Shown here in pieces: positions 41,860-50,487 of a DNA stretch of 62,650 nt. Source of the stretch: DAOUFU01 sp034429275 (GTDB lineage Bacteria; Chloroflexota; Anaerolineae; Aggregatilineales; Aggregatilineaceae). A model generated the notes under the pieces. It was given only the letters and a program-made list of their open reading frames with translations. It did no database searches and was not told where the DNA came from. Where the stretch lies: the NCBI GenBank assembly GCA_034429275.1, contig DAOUFU010000141.1:1-62650 (forward strand). Reading direction: 5' to 3'. Numbering within the stretch: position 1 is the stretch's first letter; the number at the start of each line of letters is the position of its first letter. Made by a program: the position numbers and the translations under genes.

Positions 41860-44276
41860 TTCTGCCCGGCTCGCAGACCGATGTTTATCGGAAGTTCGCG
41901 ATCGGCCTGGCATTGATGACGCTGCTGGTCGCCGTCTATCTGGTCACTTTCAACGGGTTTGCTATCAGCCGCGACGAGTGGTTCCTGTTCGATGCTACCG
42001 AGAGCATTGCGCGGCGCGGCACATTGGAACAAAACCTGCAGTACGATGCGTATCCTCCCACATCGCTCGCCGAAGTTGAACCACGTGCCGTCGATTCAGA
42101 GCCGCTTCAACCTATCCTGGCCGCGCCGCTGTTTCTGATTGCCCAGACCCTGCCAGGGATCGGCCTGGCACATACCGTCTGGCTGTTCAATCTACTGGTA
42201 ACCGGCCTCACCGCAGGAACACTCTATCTCTACGGCCTGAACCTGGGATACTCTTTGCGAGTTGCTGCACCTGTCGCGCTAATCTTCGGACTGGGAACCA
42301 TCGCCTGGCCCTACAGCCGGACCTTTTTCCGGGAGCCGTTGTTCACCTGGTTGACATTGCTCAGCCTCTTTGCGGTGCACTGGCTGCGCCGCCGCCTCGA
42401 AGCAGATCAACGACCATCAGGCGCGCTGCTGCTGTTGGCTGTGGCGCTGGCAGGGACTCTGCTCGCAAAAGAGGCCGCGCTGCTGGTGTTCCCCGCCCTA
42501 TTCGTCGAAGCCCTACCGGCGCGTTTTGGCACTCGACGGTTTTCGCGCCGTATGATCGCAAGCTTGGTCATTCTTGCCCTGCTCATGATCGTGCTGGTCG
42601 TGCTCGTCCTGAATATTGAGACGTGGTTCGGCGTTAGCATCTCGCGCTACGCCTTCAAGGGCCGTCTCGACGCGGCGCGCCGCAATCTCTCCGATCTCTC
42701 AACAGGCATCATGGGTTACCTATTCAGCCCGGCCCGAAGCATCTGGCTGTTTTCGCCTGTGTTGATCCTGGGCTTTCTGGGTTGGCCGCGTCTCATTCGG
42801 CAGGGCCGATGGCGACAGGTCATCACACCGGCGGTGATGGCCGCTTCATTCGTGGTCGGATATGCCGCTGTGCGCGGCGCTGACACCTGGTATGGGGGCG
42901 TGGGCTGGGGCGCGCGCTACATGGTTCCGCTCACTCCGGTCCTGGCGCTGTGGCTGCTGCCCGTTACGGAATCGCTGATCGAGACTGGCACTCGCACCCT
43001 GCGGCGAGTCACTGCCCTGGCGGTACTTGTGCTGAGCGTCGGTGCGCAAATTCTTGCTGCATTGGTTCCCATCCAGTCCTATTCAGCCACTCTGAACGCC
43101 CAACAGCCGCCCATCATCGCCTGGGAAGAAGGCGCGTGGAGCTGGCGATGGTCACCCTGGCGCATTTATCTCGACCTGGTAGGCGATGTCACACCGGATA
43201 TCGCCTGGAAACACGCCGTCGGCCCAACCTGGCTTGTGCCGCTGACGGCTGTGCTGCTGGCTACCCTGGCTTTGGGCTGGCTGATCTGGTGGCTGCGTTC
43301 GGACCGGGCGATTTCCCGCCGCATCGTCCTGCTCACTGCCACCTCGCTCAGCGCTACCCTGACTCTGGCGCTCGGTGTAAGCCTCTACGCCATCCGCCAG
43401 GACCCGCGTTATTCGGGCAATTTCAAGCCGCTGCGCGATCTGCTGACCGCCCTCGATAGCCACCTCCAGTCTGATGATGTCGTCGTGCTCAATGACTTCA
43501 CCTATCAGCCGTTCTTTATGAACTACTACAAGCATCGCGCACCGATTGTATACACGCTGCCTCCCTCGCCCGGTGAGCGCAGCAGTCCCGACACCCAGGC
43601 CGAGGTAACATCGGCTGATCCCAATGATCTGATCTTGCCGGCGCACACCATCAGCCTGAACTATCTGGCCCAACAGCACGAACGGTTGTGGCTGGTGATC
43701 AACAGCAGCCCCTTCGTCACCTTCGCCGTGCGCCCGGTGGAGCAGTACCTGACTCGCCACTATTTCCCGGTCATGGAACTGGCCCCCAACGACGTTGCCC
43801 GCGCCGTGCTGTTCGAGACCACACCTGCCCCGTCATCACCGGGCACGCTCTGGCCGGAACATGTGCTCAACGCCGATTTTGGCGACAGCATACGTCTGGT
43901 AGGATACGACACCCCGGAAGATCGGATATATGACCCCGGCGCAATAGTCCCCGTCTCGTTACTGTGGCAGGCCCGCGCGCCGATTCCTCTCGATTATACG
44001 GTTGGCATCTTTGTCATCTCTGGCGAAGGGCAGGCCGTCGCGCAGCGAGATAGTTTTCCGGCCAATGCATTTGATCCCACACAACACTGGCGGCCTGGCT
44101 CGTATCACCGCGACAATCACGGCATCCTGCTTCCTGCCGGGATAGCACCTGGCGATTATGAACTATGGGCAGTGGTTTACCACTGGCAAAACCCCGATCA
44201 GCGCCTGCCGGTAAGTGATGTCAGCGGGAGATTCTTAGGCGATCACCTCCGGTTGGGCACACTGACTATCCGGTGA
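41856..44276 (+). CDS. Polytopic GT-C-like membrane protein of the glycan cluster
   Basis: An 806-residue protein with about 10-12 transmembrane helices between residues 15 and 510 and a soluble C-terminal domain (about 515-806). The first loop has ISRDEWFLFDATESIARRG, an Asp/Glu site like that of GT-C enzymes, and the DSEPLQPILAAPLF segment. The C-terminal part contains beta-sandwich-like VPVSLLWQARAPIPLDYTVGIFVI and GDYELWAVVYHW segments, similar to those in the GT-C gene at 24519. The ATG at 41856 is favoured: it overlaps the upstream stop and has AAAAGGG about 8 bp away. Likely the last gene of the cluster. Confidence 0.8.
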   Translation: MILPGSQTDVYRKFAIGLALMTLLVAVYLVTFNGFAISRDEWFLFDATESIARRGTLEQNLQYDAYPPTSLAEVEPRAVDSEPLQPILAAPLFLIAQTLPGIGLAHTVWLFNLLVTGLTAGTLYLYGLNLGYSLRVAAPVALIFGLGTIAWPYSRTFFREPLFTWLTLLSLFAVHWLRRRLEADQRPSGALLLLAVALAGTLLAKEAALLVFPALFVEALPARFGTRRFSRRMIASLVILALLMIVLVVLVLNIETWFGVSISRYAFKGRLDAARRNLSDLSTGIMGYLFSPARSIWLFSPVLILGFLGWPRLIRQGRWRQVITPAVMAASFVVGYAAVRGADTWYGGVGWGARYMVPLTPVLALWLLPVTESLIETGTRTLRRVTALAVLVLSVGAQILAALVPIQSYSATLNAQQPPIIAWEEGAWSWRWSPWRIYLDLVGDVTPDIAWKHAVGPTWLVPLTAVLLATLALGWLIWWLRSDRAISRRIVLLTATSLSATLTLALGVSLYAIRQDPRYSGNFKPLRDLLTALDSHLQSDDVVVLNDFTYQPFFMNYYKHRAPIVYTLPPSPGERSSPDTQAEVTSADPNDLILPAHTISLNYLAQQHERLWLVINSSPFVTFAVRPVEQYLTRHYFPVMELAPNDVARAVLFETTPAPSSPGTLWPEHVLNADFGDSIRLVGYDTPEDRIYDPGAIVPVSLLWQARAPIPLDYTVGIFVISGEGQAVAQRDSFPANAFDPTQHWRPGSYHRDNHGILLPAGIAPGDYELWAVVYHWQNPDQRLPVSDVSGRFLGDHLRLGTLTIR

Positions 44277-44382
44277 TCGCCGGATCGCGGGTCCGTAGCA
44301 CTGAGCCGCGAATTCAGGTTATACTGGCGCGCGTGGTTTGGAGCGCATCGTTTCCAATGAAGCCGGATGAAAGATTCTTCAG

Positions 44383-45435
44383 ATGAGCGAGCTTTCGTTT
44401 GACCTGAACCGCTTGACAGGCTTCCTCACCGGCCTGTTGAACACGCCCAGCCCCACCGGCTGCTGCGCCGACGCCCTGACGTTCGTCGAAGACGCCTTCC
44501 GGGCATTGCCCATTCCCCACCTCGATATCCGCCGCAGTCCCAAAGGCACGTTGATCTTGACGTGGCCAGGCCGCGATTCGACTGCTCCGCGCGGCTTAAC
44601 AGCGCATGTCGATACTCTGGGCTTGATGGTGAAGGAGATCAAGAGCAGCGGGCGACTCCGGACATGCCTCATCGGCGGTTACATGTGGAACGCTGTGGAG
44701 TTTGAGGGTGTGACCGTGCGCACCTGGGATGGACGTCGCTACCGGGGAACTGTGGTGCCGATCAAGGCCAGCGTTCACATCCACCGCGACGCACGCGATA
44801 TGACGCGCGCTGAGGACACCATGGAAATCCGGCTGGATGCGCGGGTCAGCACGGCAGAAGAGACCCGCGCCCTGGGAATCGAAGTGGGCGATTTTGTAGC
44901 GCTCGACCCACGCGTCGAAATTTCTGATACCGGCTTTGTTCGCTCCCGCCACCTCGACGACAAGGCGGGCGTTGCCGCCATCTATGAAGCCTGCGCTGCA
45001 CTCGCCGATGCCGGACTCGTGCCCGCTCAGTCTCTGACTATCGTCATCGCCCAATACGAAGAAGTTGGGCATGGCGCTGCTGAAGGATGGCCGACCGACC
45101 TGGCCGAGTTGGTGGCTGTGGATATGGCCGCTGTGGGCCAGGGTCAAAACTCGGACGAATTCAGCGTCGGGATTTGCGTTAAAGATAGTGGCGGCCCTTA
45201 CGACCCCGCCTTGATAGCCCGACTGCGCACGCTTGCCGAAGCCCATAACATCCCCTATAAAACCGACATTTATTCCTTTTACGGGTCTGATGGAGGGGTG
45301 TATTGGCGCACCGGTGGATCGGCTCAAGTCGCATTGATCGGGCCGGGCGTCGATGCATCCCATGGCTATGAGCGTACACACCAGGACAGCTTGCTGCATA
45401 CGACCCACCTGATCGCACGTTATATCCTGGCCTGA
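44383..45435 (+). CDS. M42-family aminopeptidase/glutamyl-aminopeptidase-like
   Basis: A 350-residue dinuclear metallopeptidase. Ligands appear in order: His and Asp in LTAHVDTLG, Asp in RSRHLDDKAG, catalytic Glu pair in AQYEEVGHGA, Asp in LVAVDMAAVG and His in DASHGYERTH. The HLDDKAGVAAI block is diagnostic for M42 (TET-like and FrvX-like). The N-terminal PSPTG segment is also standard. It removes N-terminal residues from peptides, probably as a large oligomer. It stands alone upstream of the HAD gene. Confidence 0.92.
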   Translation: MSELSFDLNRLTGFLTGLLNTPSPTGCCADALTFVEDAFRALPIPHLDIRRSPKGTLILTWPGRDSTAPRGLTAHVDTLGLMVKEIKSSGRLRTCLIGGYMWNAVEFEGVTVRTWDGRRYRGTVVPIKASVHIHRDARDMTRAEDTMEIRLDARVSTAEETRALGIEVGDFVALDPRVEISDTGFVRSRHLDDKAGVAAIYEACAALADAGLVPAQSLTIVIAQYEEVGHGAAEGWPTDLAELVAVDMAAVGQGQNSDEFSVGICVKDSGGPYDPALIARLRTLAEAHNIPYKTDIYSFYGSDGGVYWRTGGSAQVALIGPGVDASHGYERTHQDSLLHTTHLIARYILA

Positions 45436-45484
45436 TTTCCCGGTGCGCTGTCATCGCAGTCCTGACCGGGACAAGGAGTTGTTC

Positions 45485-46252
45485 ATGGCACTACGCGGCA
45501 TCATGTTTGACCTGGGGGGGACGCTGCTGCGCTTCCGCCCGGACCATATGAGTTGGGAATCGCTCGAAACCGAAGTCGCACAGCGCGTATATGCGTATCT
45601 GCGCGCGCAAGGCTTCGCCCTTCCCCCCGAGTCAGAAGCGATGGCCTCTTACTGGCAGCATTTTCATGCCCTTTGGGAGAACCCGGCCCATCTTCCTGCA
45701 ACCGAACTCAAGCTCGATGTACAGACCACCGTGCTGGCTTGTCTATGGAATTTGGGCGATCTTTCGGCAGAAACACGACACGGCATGGCCCAGACGTACA
45801 TCGCCGGCATGCGCGCATATCTTGAACCCATGGCGGGCGCAGCGGAGACGCTGCGTGCCTTGCGCGAGCAAGGTCTGCGAGTCGGCCTGATTTCTAACAC
45901 CATCTGGCCCGACGCCGAACACATGATCGATCTTGACAGGTACGGTTTGACGCCCTTCATTGAGCATTTCATTTTCTCTGCCGAGATCGAATGCTGGAAG
46001 CCAGAACGCGCCATTTTTGAACGTGGGCTGGCCGCGCTCGACCTGCTCCCGCACGAAACCGCGTTTGTGGGCGATAGTCTCTATTTTGATGTTTGGGGCG
46101 CGCAGCAGGCCGGTTTGCGCGGCGTATGGATCGAATCGAGTCCGCACGTGCCCGGCGGCCTGACCGTTACACCGGACGCCTGTGTGACTACGCTGCCCGA
46201 ACTTCTGCCTCTGGCCACCCGGTGGCAGAAAGATGACGCCCCATGGGCATGA
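45485..46252 (+). CDS. HAD-superfamily hydrolase (subfamily IA)
   Basis: A 255-residue HAD hydrolase. Motif I is IMFDLGGTL with nucleophile Asp9; the +2 residue is Gly, as in some active family members such as YihX (FDLGN). Motif II is GLISNTIW, motif III the Lys in CWKPERAIFERGL, motif IV GDSLYFDVWGAQQAG. The start at 45485 has AAGGAG six bases upstream. It overlaps the DsbA-like gene (ATGA). The substrate is unknown. Confidence 0.88.
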   Translation: MALRGIMFDLGGTLLRFRPDHMSWESLETEVAQRVYAYLRAQGFALPPESEAMASYWQHFHALWENPAHLPATELKLDVQTTVLACLWNLGDLSAETRHGMAQTYIAGMRAYLEPMAGAAETLRALREQGLRVGLISNTIWPDAEHMIDLDRYGLTPFIEHFIFSAEIECWKPERAIFERGLAALDLLPHETAFVGDSLYFDVWGAQQAGLRGVWIESSPHVPGGLTVTPDACVTTLPELLPLATRWQKDDAPWA

Positions 46253-46929
46253 CCCTCTCTCGTCGCCTACCCTTCTGGTTGATCGGCCCACTGCTGGTGC
46301 TGGTGATGGTCCTGGCGGTCATCGCATATAACATGCTCAAGCCGCTCGAAGGTCCTATCCCTGCCGACGCAGGGGAAACTTATATCGGGCTTGAGCAAGG
46401 CACGACCGCTGACGGGTTTCCGCGCCTGGGCAGGGCGGATGCCCCGGTGATCGTTGAGGAGTTTTCGAGCTACGCCTGCTCTCACTGCCGCGATTTTCAC
46501 GACAACCGTTTTCCCGCCCTGGTCGATGAGATTGCTTCCGGCCAGGTTCAGTGGGTAGTCATTCCGGTTCCTCACATTGGTTCCGGTGCCGGGGATGCCA
46601 TGCGGGCAGCACTCTGCGCTGGCGAACAGGGGCGCTTCTGGGCCATGCACGATACGCTGTACAGCTGGCAGGGTAAGTTCTTGACACGAGTTTTCGCTCC
46701 CCAGCGGCTCAGCGAAGGCGCGGCTAATCTGGGGTTGAATGTGGCCGCGTTCGAGGCATGTCTGGAGTCGGAACGCATCTCAGCACAGGTGGACCTGGCT
46801 CGTCAGATATTCACCCAACGGAGACTCACCGGTACGCCCAGCTTTTTTATCAATGGAAAACGGGTCGAGGATTACCGCGAATTCGATGTTCTGGGGAGCG
46901 ATCCAGTGGAATCAGAGGGAGATTCATGA
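46249..46929 (+). CDS. Membrane-anchored DsbA-like thiol oxidoreductase
   Basis: A 226-residue protein with an N-terminal signal-anchor helix (about 9-27) and an extracytoplasmic thioredoxin fold of the DsbA type. The active site is CSHC (Cys77-Cys80) in EEFSSYACSHCRDF, and the cis-Pro loop is TGTPSFFINGKRV. It would form or isomerise disulfides in exported proteins. The ATG at 46249 overlaps the HAD stop, and its stop overlaps the M19 gene start, so three genes are translationally coupled. Confidence 0.9.
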   Translation: MTLSRRLPFWLIGPLLVLVMVLAVIAYNMLKPLEGPIPADAGETYIGLEQGTTADGFPRLGRADAPVIVEEFSSYACSHCRDFHDNRFPALVDEIASGQVQWVVIPVPHIGSGAGDAMRAALCAGEQGRFWAMHDTLYSWQGKFLTRVFAPQRLSEGAANLGLNVAAFEACLESERISAQVDLARQIFTQRRLTGTPSFFINGKRVEDYREFDVLGSDPVESEGDS

Positions 46930-48020
46930 CAAACGCCCAGCCGATAATTGTGGATGCCCACCAGGACATCGCCTGGAATTACTTCAACAACGGGCGCGAG
47001 TACACAAAGAGCGCCTATTTCCACCGCCGCCGGGAACAGGGATCGCTGCTGGCCCAGCGTTATGGCTTGGCGATGAACGGCGCGCCGGATGCGATTCTGG
47101 GGCGTGTGGCGGTGATTTGCGCGTCGATCTTTGTCTCCCCGGCATCACGCACCATGTACTCTGACGAGCGCATGGTCTACACCACCCCACAGGAGGCCCA
47201 CGATCTCGGCCAGCGCCAGCTAGACTATTATCACCGGCTGGTCAGCCAGAATCCGATCATTCAACTGATTGAGACACGCGCCGATCTCGACGCAGTTTTG
47301 GCGACCTGGAAACCAGGGCTTCCAATATCCGAGCATAAGCTGGGTCTGATGATCGGCATGGAAGGGGCCGATCCCATTCTTGACCCGCGCCAGCTTGAAG
47401 AATGGATCGAGCGAGGGCTGCGGCTGGTGGGTCCAGCCTGGACCCAAACGCGTTACAGCGGCGGAACCTACGCGCCCGGTCCACTGACCGACCTGGGGCG
47501 TGAGCTGCTCGACAGCATGGAAAGCTACCACATCATCCTCGACCTTGCGCACATGGCCCCCGAAGCGTGCCTGGAGGCCCTAGACCGATACGACGGGCCG
47601 ATCATCGCAAGCCATGCCAACCCGCTCCGCTTCTGCCCATCCCGCCCGGATCGCAACCTTTCCGATGACATCATCGAACGCATCGCCGAGCGTGATGGGG
47701 TGATCGGCGTCATGCCGTTTAATCTCTTCCTGCTCGAAGATTGGAAGCGTGGCGATCCTAAAGAAGCCGCCTCGCTGGAAAACATCGTCGCCGCCATCGA
47801 TCATGTCTGCCAGGTAACTGGCAGCGCCCGGCATGTGGGCATAGGCAGTGATCTGGATGGGGGTTTCGGCGCGGAGTCTACACCTGTCGGCATAGATACA
47901 GTCAGTGACCTGCTTTCGATTGGCCCGGCGCTGGCGGAACACGGCTATTCGCAGGATGATATAATGGCCGTTCTGAGCGGAAATTTTCTGCGCGTGCTGC
48001 GAGCAGCGTTGTCTGAATAG
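46926..48020 (+). CDS. Membrane dipeptidase-like M19 peptidase
   Basis: A 364-residue amidohydrolase-fold dipeptidase. The metal ligands expected in M19 are seen: His and Asp in DAHQDIAWN, bridging Glu in IGMEGADPI, His in LDLAHMAPEA and His in ASHANPLRF, plus RPDRNLSDDII and the Asp in GIGSDLDGGFG. It lacks a signal peptide, so it is probably cytoplasmic. GAGGGAGA lies just upstream of the ATG that overlaps the DsbA-like stop. The substrate may be dipeptides or related amides. Confidence 0.92.
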   Translation: MTNAQPIIVDAHQDIAWNYFNNGREYTKSAYFHRRREQGSLLAQRYGLAMNGAPDAILGRVAVICASIFVSPASRTMYSDERMVYTTPQEAHDLGQRQLDYYHRLVSQNPIIQLIETRADLDAVLATWKPGLPISEHKLGLMIGMEGADPILDPRQLEEWIERGLRLVGPAWTQTRYSGGTYAPGPLTDLGRELLDSMESYHIILDLAHMAPEACLEALDRYDGPIIASHANPLRFCPSRPDRNLSDDIIERIAERDGVIGVMPFNLFLLEDWKRGDPKEAASLENIVAAIDHVCQVTGSARHVGIGSDLDGGFGAESTPVGIDTVSDLLSIGPALAEHGYSQDDIMAVLSGNFLRVLRAALSE

Positions 48021-48034
48021 CGAGTGAGAGAGCG

Positions 48035-48514
48035 GTGCAGAAGAACAGCCAGGTCAGTATCACAATTGGTGCATTGGGCATTGTGCTCATTCTCATCGGC
48101 CTGTTTCCGGGGATTGTCGGGCTGGAAACCGTGCAGGGTGTGGGCGTGCTCCAGGTATTGGTCATCCTGACCGGGTTCAGTGTGCTGTTCGCCAGCGCTT
48201 ACATGTACGTCAAACAATCCTTCTATGCGGGTCAGCCCAGCACCCTGGCCCAGAGCATTGGTATTCGTCTGACTCTGACCGGTCTGCTGATCGCCGCCGC
48301 CGCAGGGTTGGCCGATGTGCTGGGCTTTGGTACACATCCACCCACCAACACCGAGCGCCCCTTGTTAGGCTATTTGCAAGCATTGTTTCTGATCGGAGGT
48401 ATTCTGCTGGGTTCATCGGGCGTGCTGATTTATGCCCTGTTTGGCCCCAGTGAGCTTCCGCCCGACCAGGTGAGCGAACCAGGGACGAATGATCACACGC
48501 CCGATACACCCTGA
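48035..48514 (+). CDS. Small polytopic membrane protein
   Basis: A 159-residue protein with four predicted transmembrane helices (about 8-27, 36-58, 75-95, 112-133) and a Pro/Thr/Asp-rich C-terminal tail. The start is GTG 15 bp after the M19 stop. No named family was recognised. The tail suggests a cytoplasmic disordered end. Confidence 0.72.
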   Translation: MQKNSQVSITIGALGIVLILIGLFPGIVGLETVQGVGVLQVLVILTGFSVLFASAYMYVKQSFYAGQPSTLAQSIGIRLTLTGLLIAAAAGLADVLGFGTHPPTNTERPLLGYLQALFLIGGILLGSSGVLIYALFGPSELPPDQVSEPGTNDHTPDTP

Positions 48515-48530
48515 TCACACTCCATCGCGC

Positions 48531-49415
48531 TCAGGAACGGCGGCTGGCACGCCAGGGCGTAATCAGCGCATAATTGAGCGCAATGCCGAAGATCACCATA
48601 TCCATGATGATCCAGACCCATGCCCAAAGCGCTGCCGAACCGCCAAATTCGCGCGCCATCGACATGGCGTCGTTGTGCGGCATGATCGCTTCGGGCAGCG
48701 ATACAATTTTGAGCAGCACCCAGGCATCGGTGATCGCTTGCAAACCGGTCAGGAATGCCAAAAAGGTCAGCGTGCCGATCAGCAGGGGCGGCGACCCTAA
48801 AAGGCCGATCAGCACCAGGACGAGCGCGCTCGCCAGCCCAACACCCACCGTCAGCCAGTTGCCATCTCCGGCAAAAACGAGCACCAGCACACCACCCGCC
48901 GCCAGGCCGATGACACCCTGCCATCGCTCGCGATCACCATCCCCGGTCAGCAGCCGGAAACCGCTCACGGCCAGCACGCCACCCGCAAACCCCAACTCAA
49001 TTGTCGAAAGACGGTCCACGCTCAGCCCCGTGTATAACAGGGTCAGCACACCCACCAGGCAGCCCACACCCACTGCCAGCAGCCGCGGGCGTGGTGCACG
49101 GTGAGTCAGGATTAGCAGCAGCGCACCAAACAAAGCCGTGCCCACATACCCCGCCTGAATCACCACCGCGCGGCTGCCTCCGCTGGTATAGGCCAGTCCT
49201 GCCCCGCGCGATGTCACCTCAAACCGGACAAAATCCCCGCCGGTCAGCAGCGCGCCGAGGCCGTGCCCCATTTCATGAATCATGGTCACAAACAACCGAA
49301 ACGGGTAAGTTATAAAGGACAGGCCCTGCACCTGCCACAGCCCGACGGCCAGCACAAAAGCGACTCCGGCCAGGACCAGATTGCGTTGAGAATGTTCCAG
49401 GCGTCTGTTTTCCAT
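48531..49415 (-). CDS. M50B-like membrane metallopeptidase
   Basis: A 294-residue polytopic protein with the zinc motif HEMGH (His47, Glu48, His51) in the second transmembrane segment (FVTMIHEMGHGLGALLTGG), the hallmark of the M50B-like (peptidase_M50B) family. Seven or eight helices are present. The third ligand, an Asp further on, could be the TDAW or NDAM region and is uncertain. GGAGGGG lies about 10 bp upstream of the ATG. It is convergent with the gene at 48035 and divergent from endonuclease IV. Confidence 0.82.
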   Translation of the reverse strand: MENRRLEHSQRNLVLAGVAFVLAVGLWQVQGLSFITYPFRLFVTMIHEMGHGLGALLTGGDFVRFEVTSRGAGLAYTSGGSRAVVIQAGYVGTALFGALLLILTHRAPRPRLLAVGVGCLVGVLTLLYTGLSVDRLSTIELGFAGGVLAVSGFRLLTGDGDRERWQGVIGLAAGGVLVLVFAGDGNWLTVGVGLASALVLVLIGLLGSPPLLIGTLTFLAFLTGLQAITDAWVLLKIVSLPEAIMPHNDAMSMAREFGGSAALWAWVWIIMDMVIFGIALNYALITPWRASRRS

Positions 49416-49487
49416 TGGATTAACACCCCTCCGCCAGGCGGATACGCCGTCTATTACCTTGAATCCTGATGAAAGGATTAGCCGATC

Positions 49488-50387
49488 ATGATGTCACGTC
49501 CTGAGTCCGACGCGATCCGGTTTGGAACAGTCGGAAGCCCACAAACCACACCCAAGACTGGATCAGAAGCCGCCATTGAGTATTCTCGTCTGTTGGGGTT
49601 TGATCACCTGGAAATCGCCTGGGTACAGAGTGTGCGAGTCTCCGATGAAACCTGCACGGCGATCAAAGCCGCCGCCCAGAAGCATAATATTACACTCAGC
49701 ATCCATGCCCCCTATTTTATCAATCTCAACAGCCAGACCGCCGATCTCATGGCCAAGAGCGACGAGCGTCTGCTCACTGCCGCTCGCAAAGGTCATCTTG
49801 CCGGAGCGCGCGATATCGTGTTTCATCCGGGGTCCTATCACAACCAGCCTGCTGAACAAGTGTACGAACGAGTGCGAGAGAAGTTGCTGGAGATTCGCCA
49901 CATCCTCGATAGCGAAGGCGTCACGGTGACGCTGCGCCCCGAAACAATGGGTAAGCCGGCGATGTTCGGTTCACTCGATGAAGTCATTCAGCTCAGCCGT
50001 GATATTCGCGGTGTGCTGCCCTGCATCGATTTTGCCCACCTGCACGCACGCAGCGGAGCCATGAATACCTATGACGAGTTTGCAAACATCCTCTCGACCT
50101 TACGCGATCAGCTTGGCCCATTGGCACTGGAGACATTGCACGGTCACATGTCGGGTATCGCCTATTCTGAGCGCGGCGAACAGCATCACCTGCCACTCAA
50201 CGAGGCGGATATTCGCTATCGCGATCTGCTGCAAGCACTGATAGACTACAAGGTGCAAGGCAGCATCGCGGTCGAAGCGCCCGATCCCTTTCACGTTGCT
50301 GATGCGCTCACCCTTCAGGCGACCTTCCGCCGCTTGCGCGATCGCCGCGAAAATGAGAGTTTGATGAGCAGCGACGAGGAATCGTAG
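49488..50387 (+). CDS. nfo: Endonuclease IV-like AP endonuclease
   Basis: A 299-residue TIM-barrel enzyme of the AP endonuclease 2 family. Zinc ligands appear in order: His in LSIHAPYFINL, His in IVFHPGSY, Glu in LRPETMG, Asp and His in CIDFAHLHARSG, His in HGHMSGIAYSERGEQHHLPL, and Glu in AVEAPDPFH. The N-terminal IRFGTVGSPQTTPKTG and DHLEIAWVQSVRVSDETC are like those of archaeal and thermophile enzymes. It cuts DNA 5' to abasic sites. The ATG at 49488 is followed by another ATG; AAAGGA is upstream. Confidence 0.88.
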   Translation: MMSRPESDAIRFGTVGSPQTTPKTGSEAAIEYSRLLGFDHLEIAWVQSVRVSDETCTAIKAAAQKHNITLSIHAPYFINLNSQTADLMAKSDERLLTAARKGHLAGARDIVFHPGSYHNQPAEQVYERVREKLLEIRHILDSEGVTVTLRPETMGKPAMFGSLDEVIQLSRDIRGVLPCIDFAHLHARSGAMNTYDEFANILSTLRDQLGPLALETLHGHMSGIAYSERGEQHHLPLNEADIRYRDLLQALIDYKVQGSIAVEAPDPFHVADALTLQATFRRLRDRRENESLMSSDEES

Positions 50388-50396
50388 GCCAATCGT

Positions 50397-50425
50397 TTGG
50401 TCGTCTTTGGGCAGAGGGGTATCAT
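50397..50425 (+). promoter_or_regulatory. Promoter of the SUMF1-domain gene
   Basis: TTGGTC (50397-50402), 17 bp spacer, TATCAT (50420-50425). It predicts a leader of about 55 nt. Confidence 0.5.
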
Positions 50426-50487
50426 TGGGCCATTTCCTGTAGACGCCGCCCATATCCGGGAAAACAGCAGTCAAGGAGCATAGTCGT

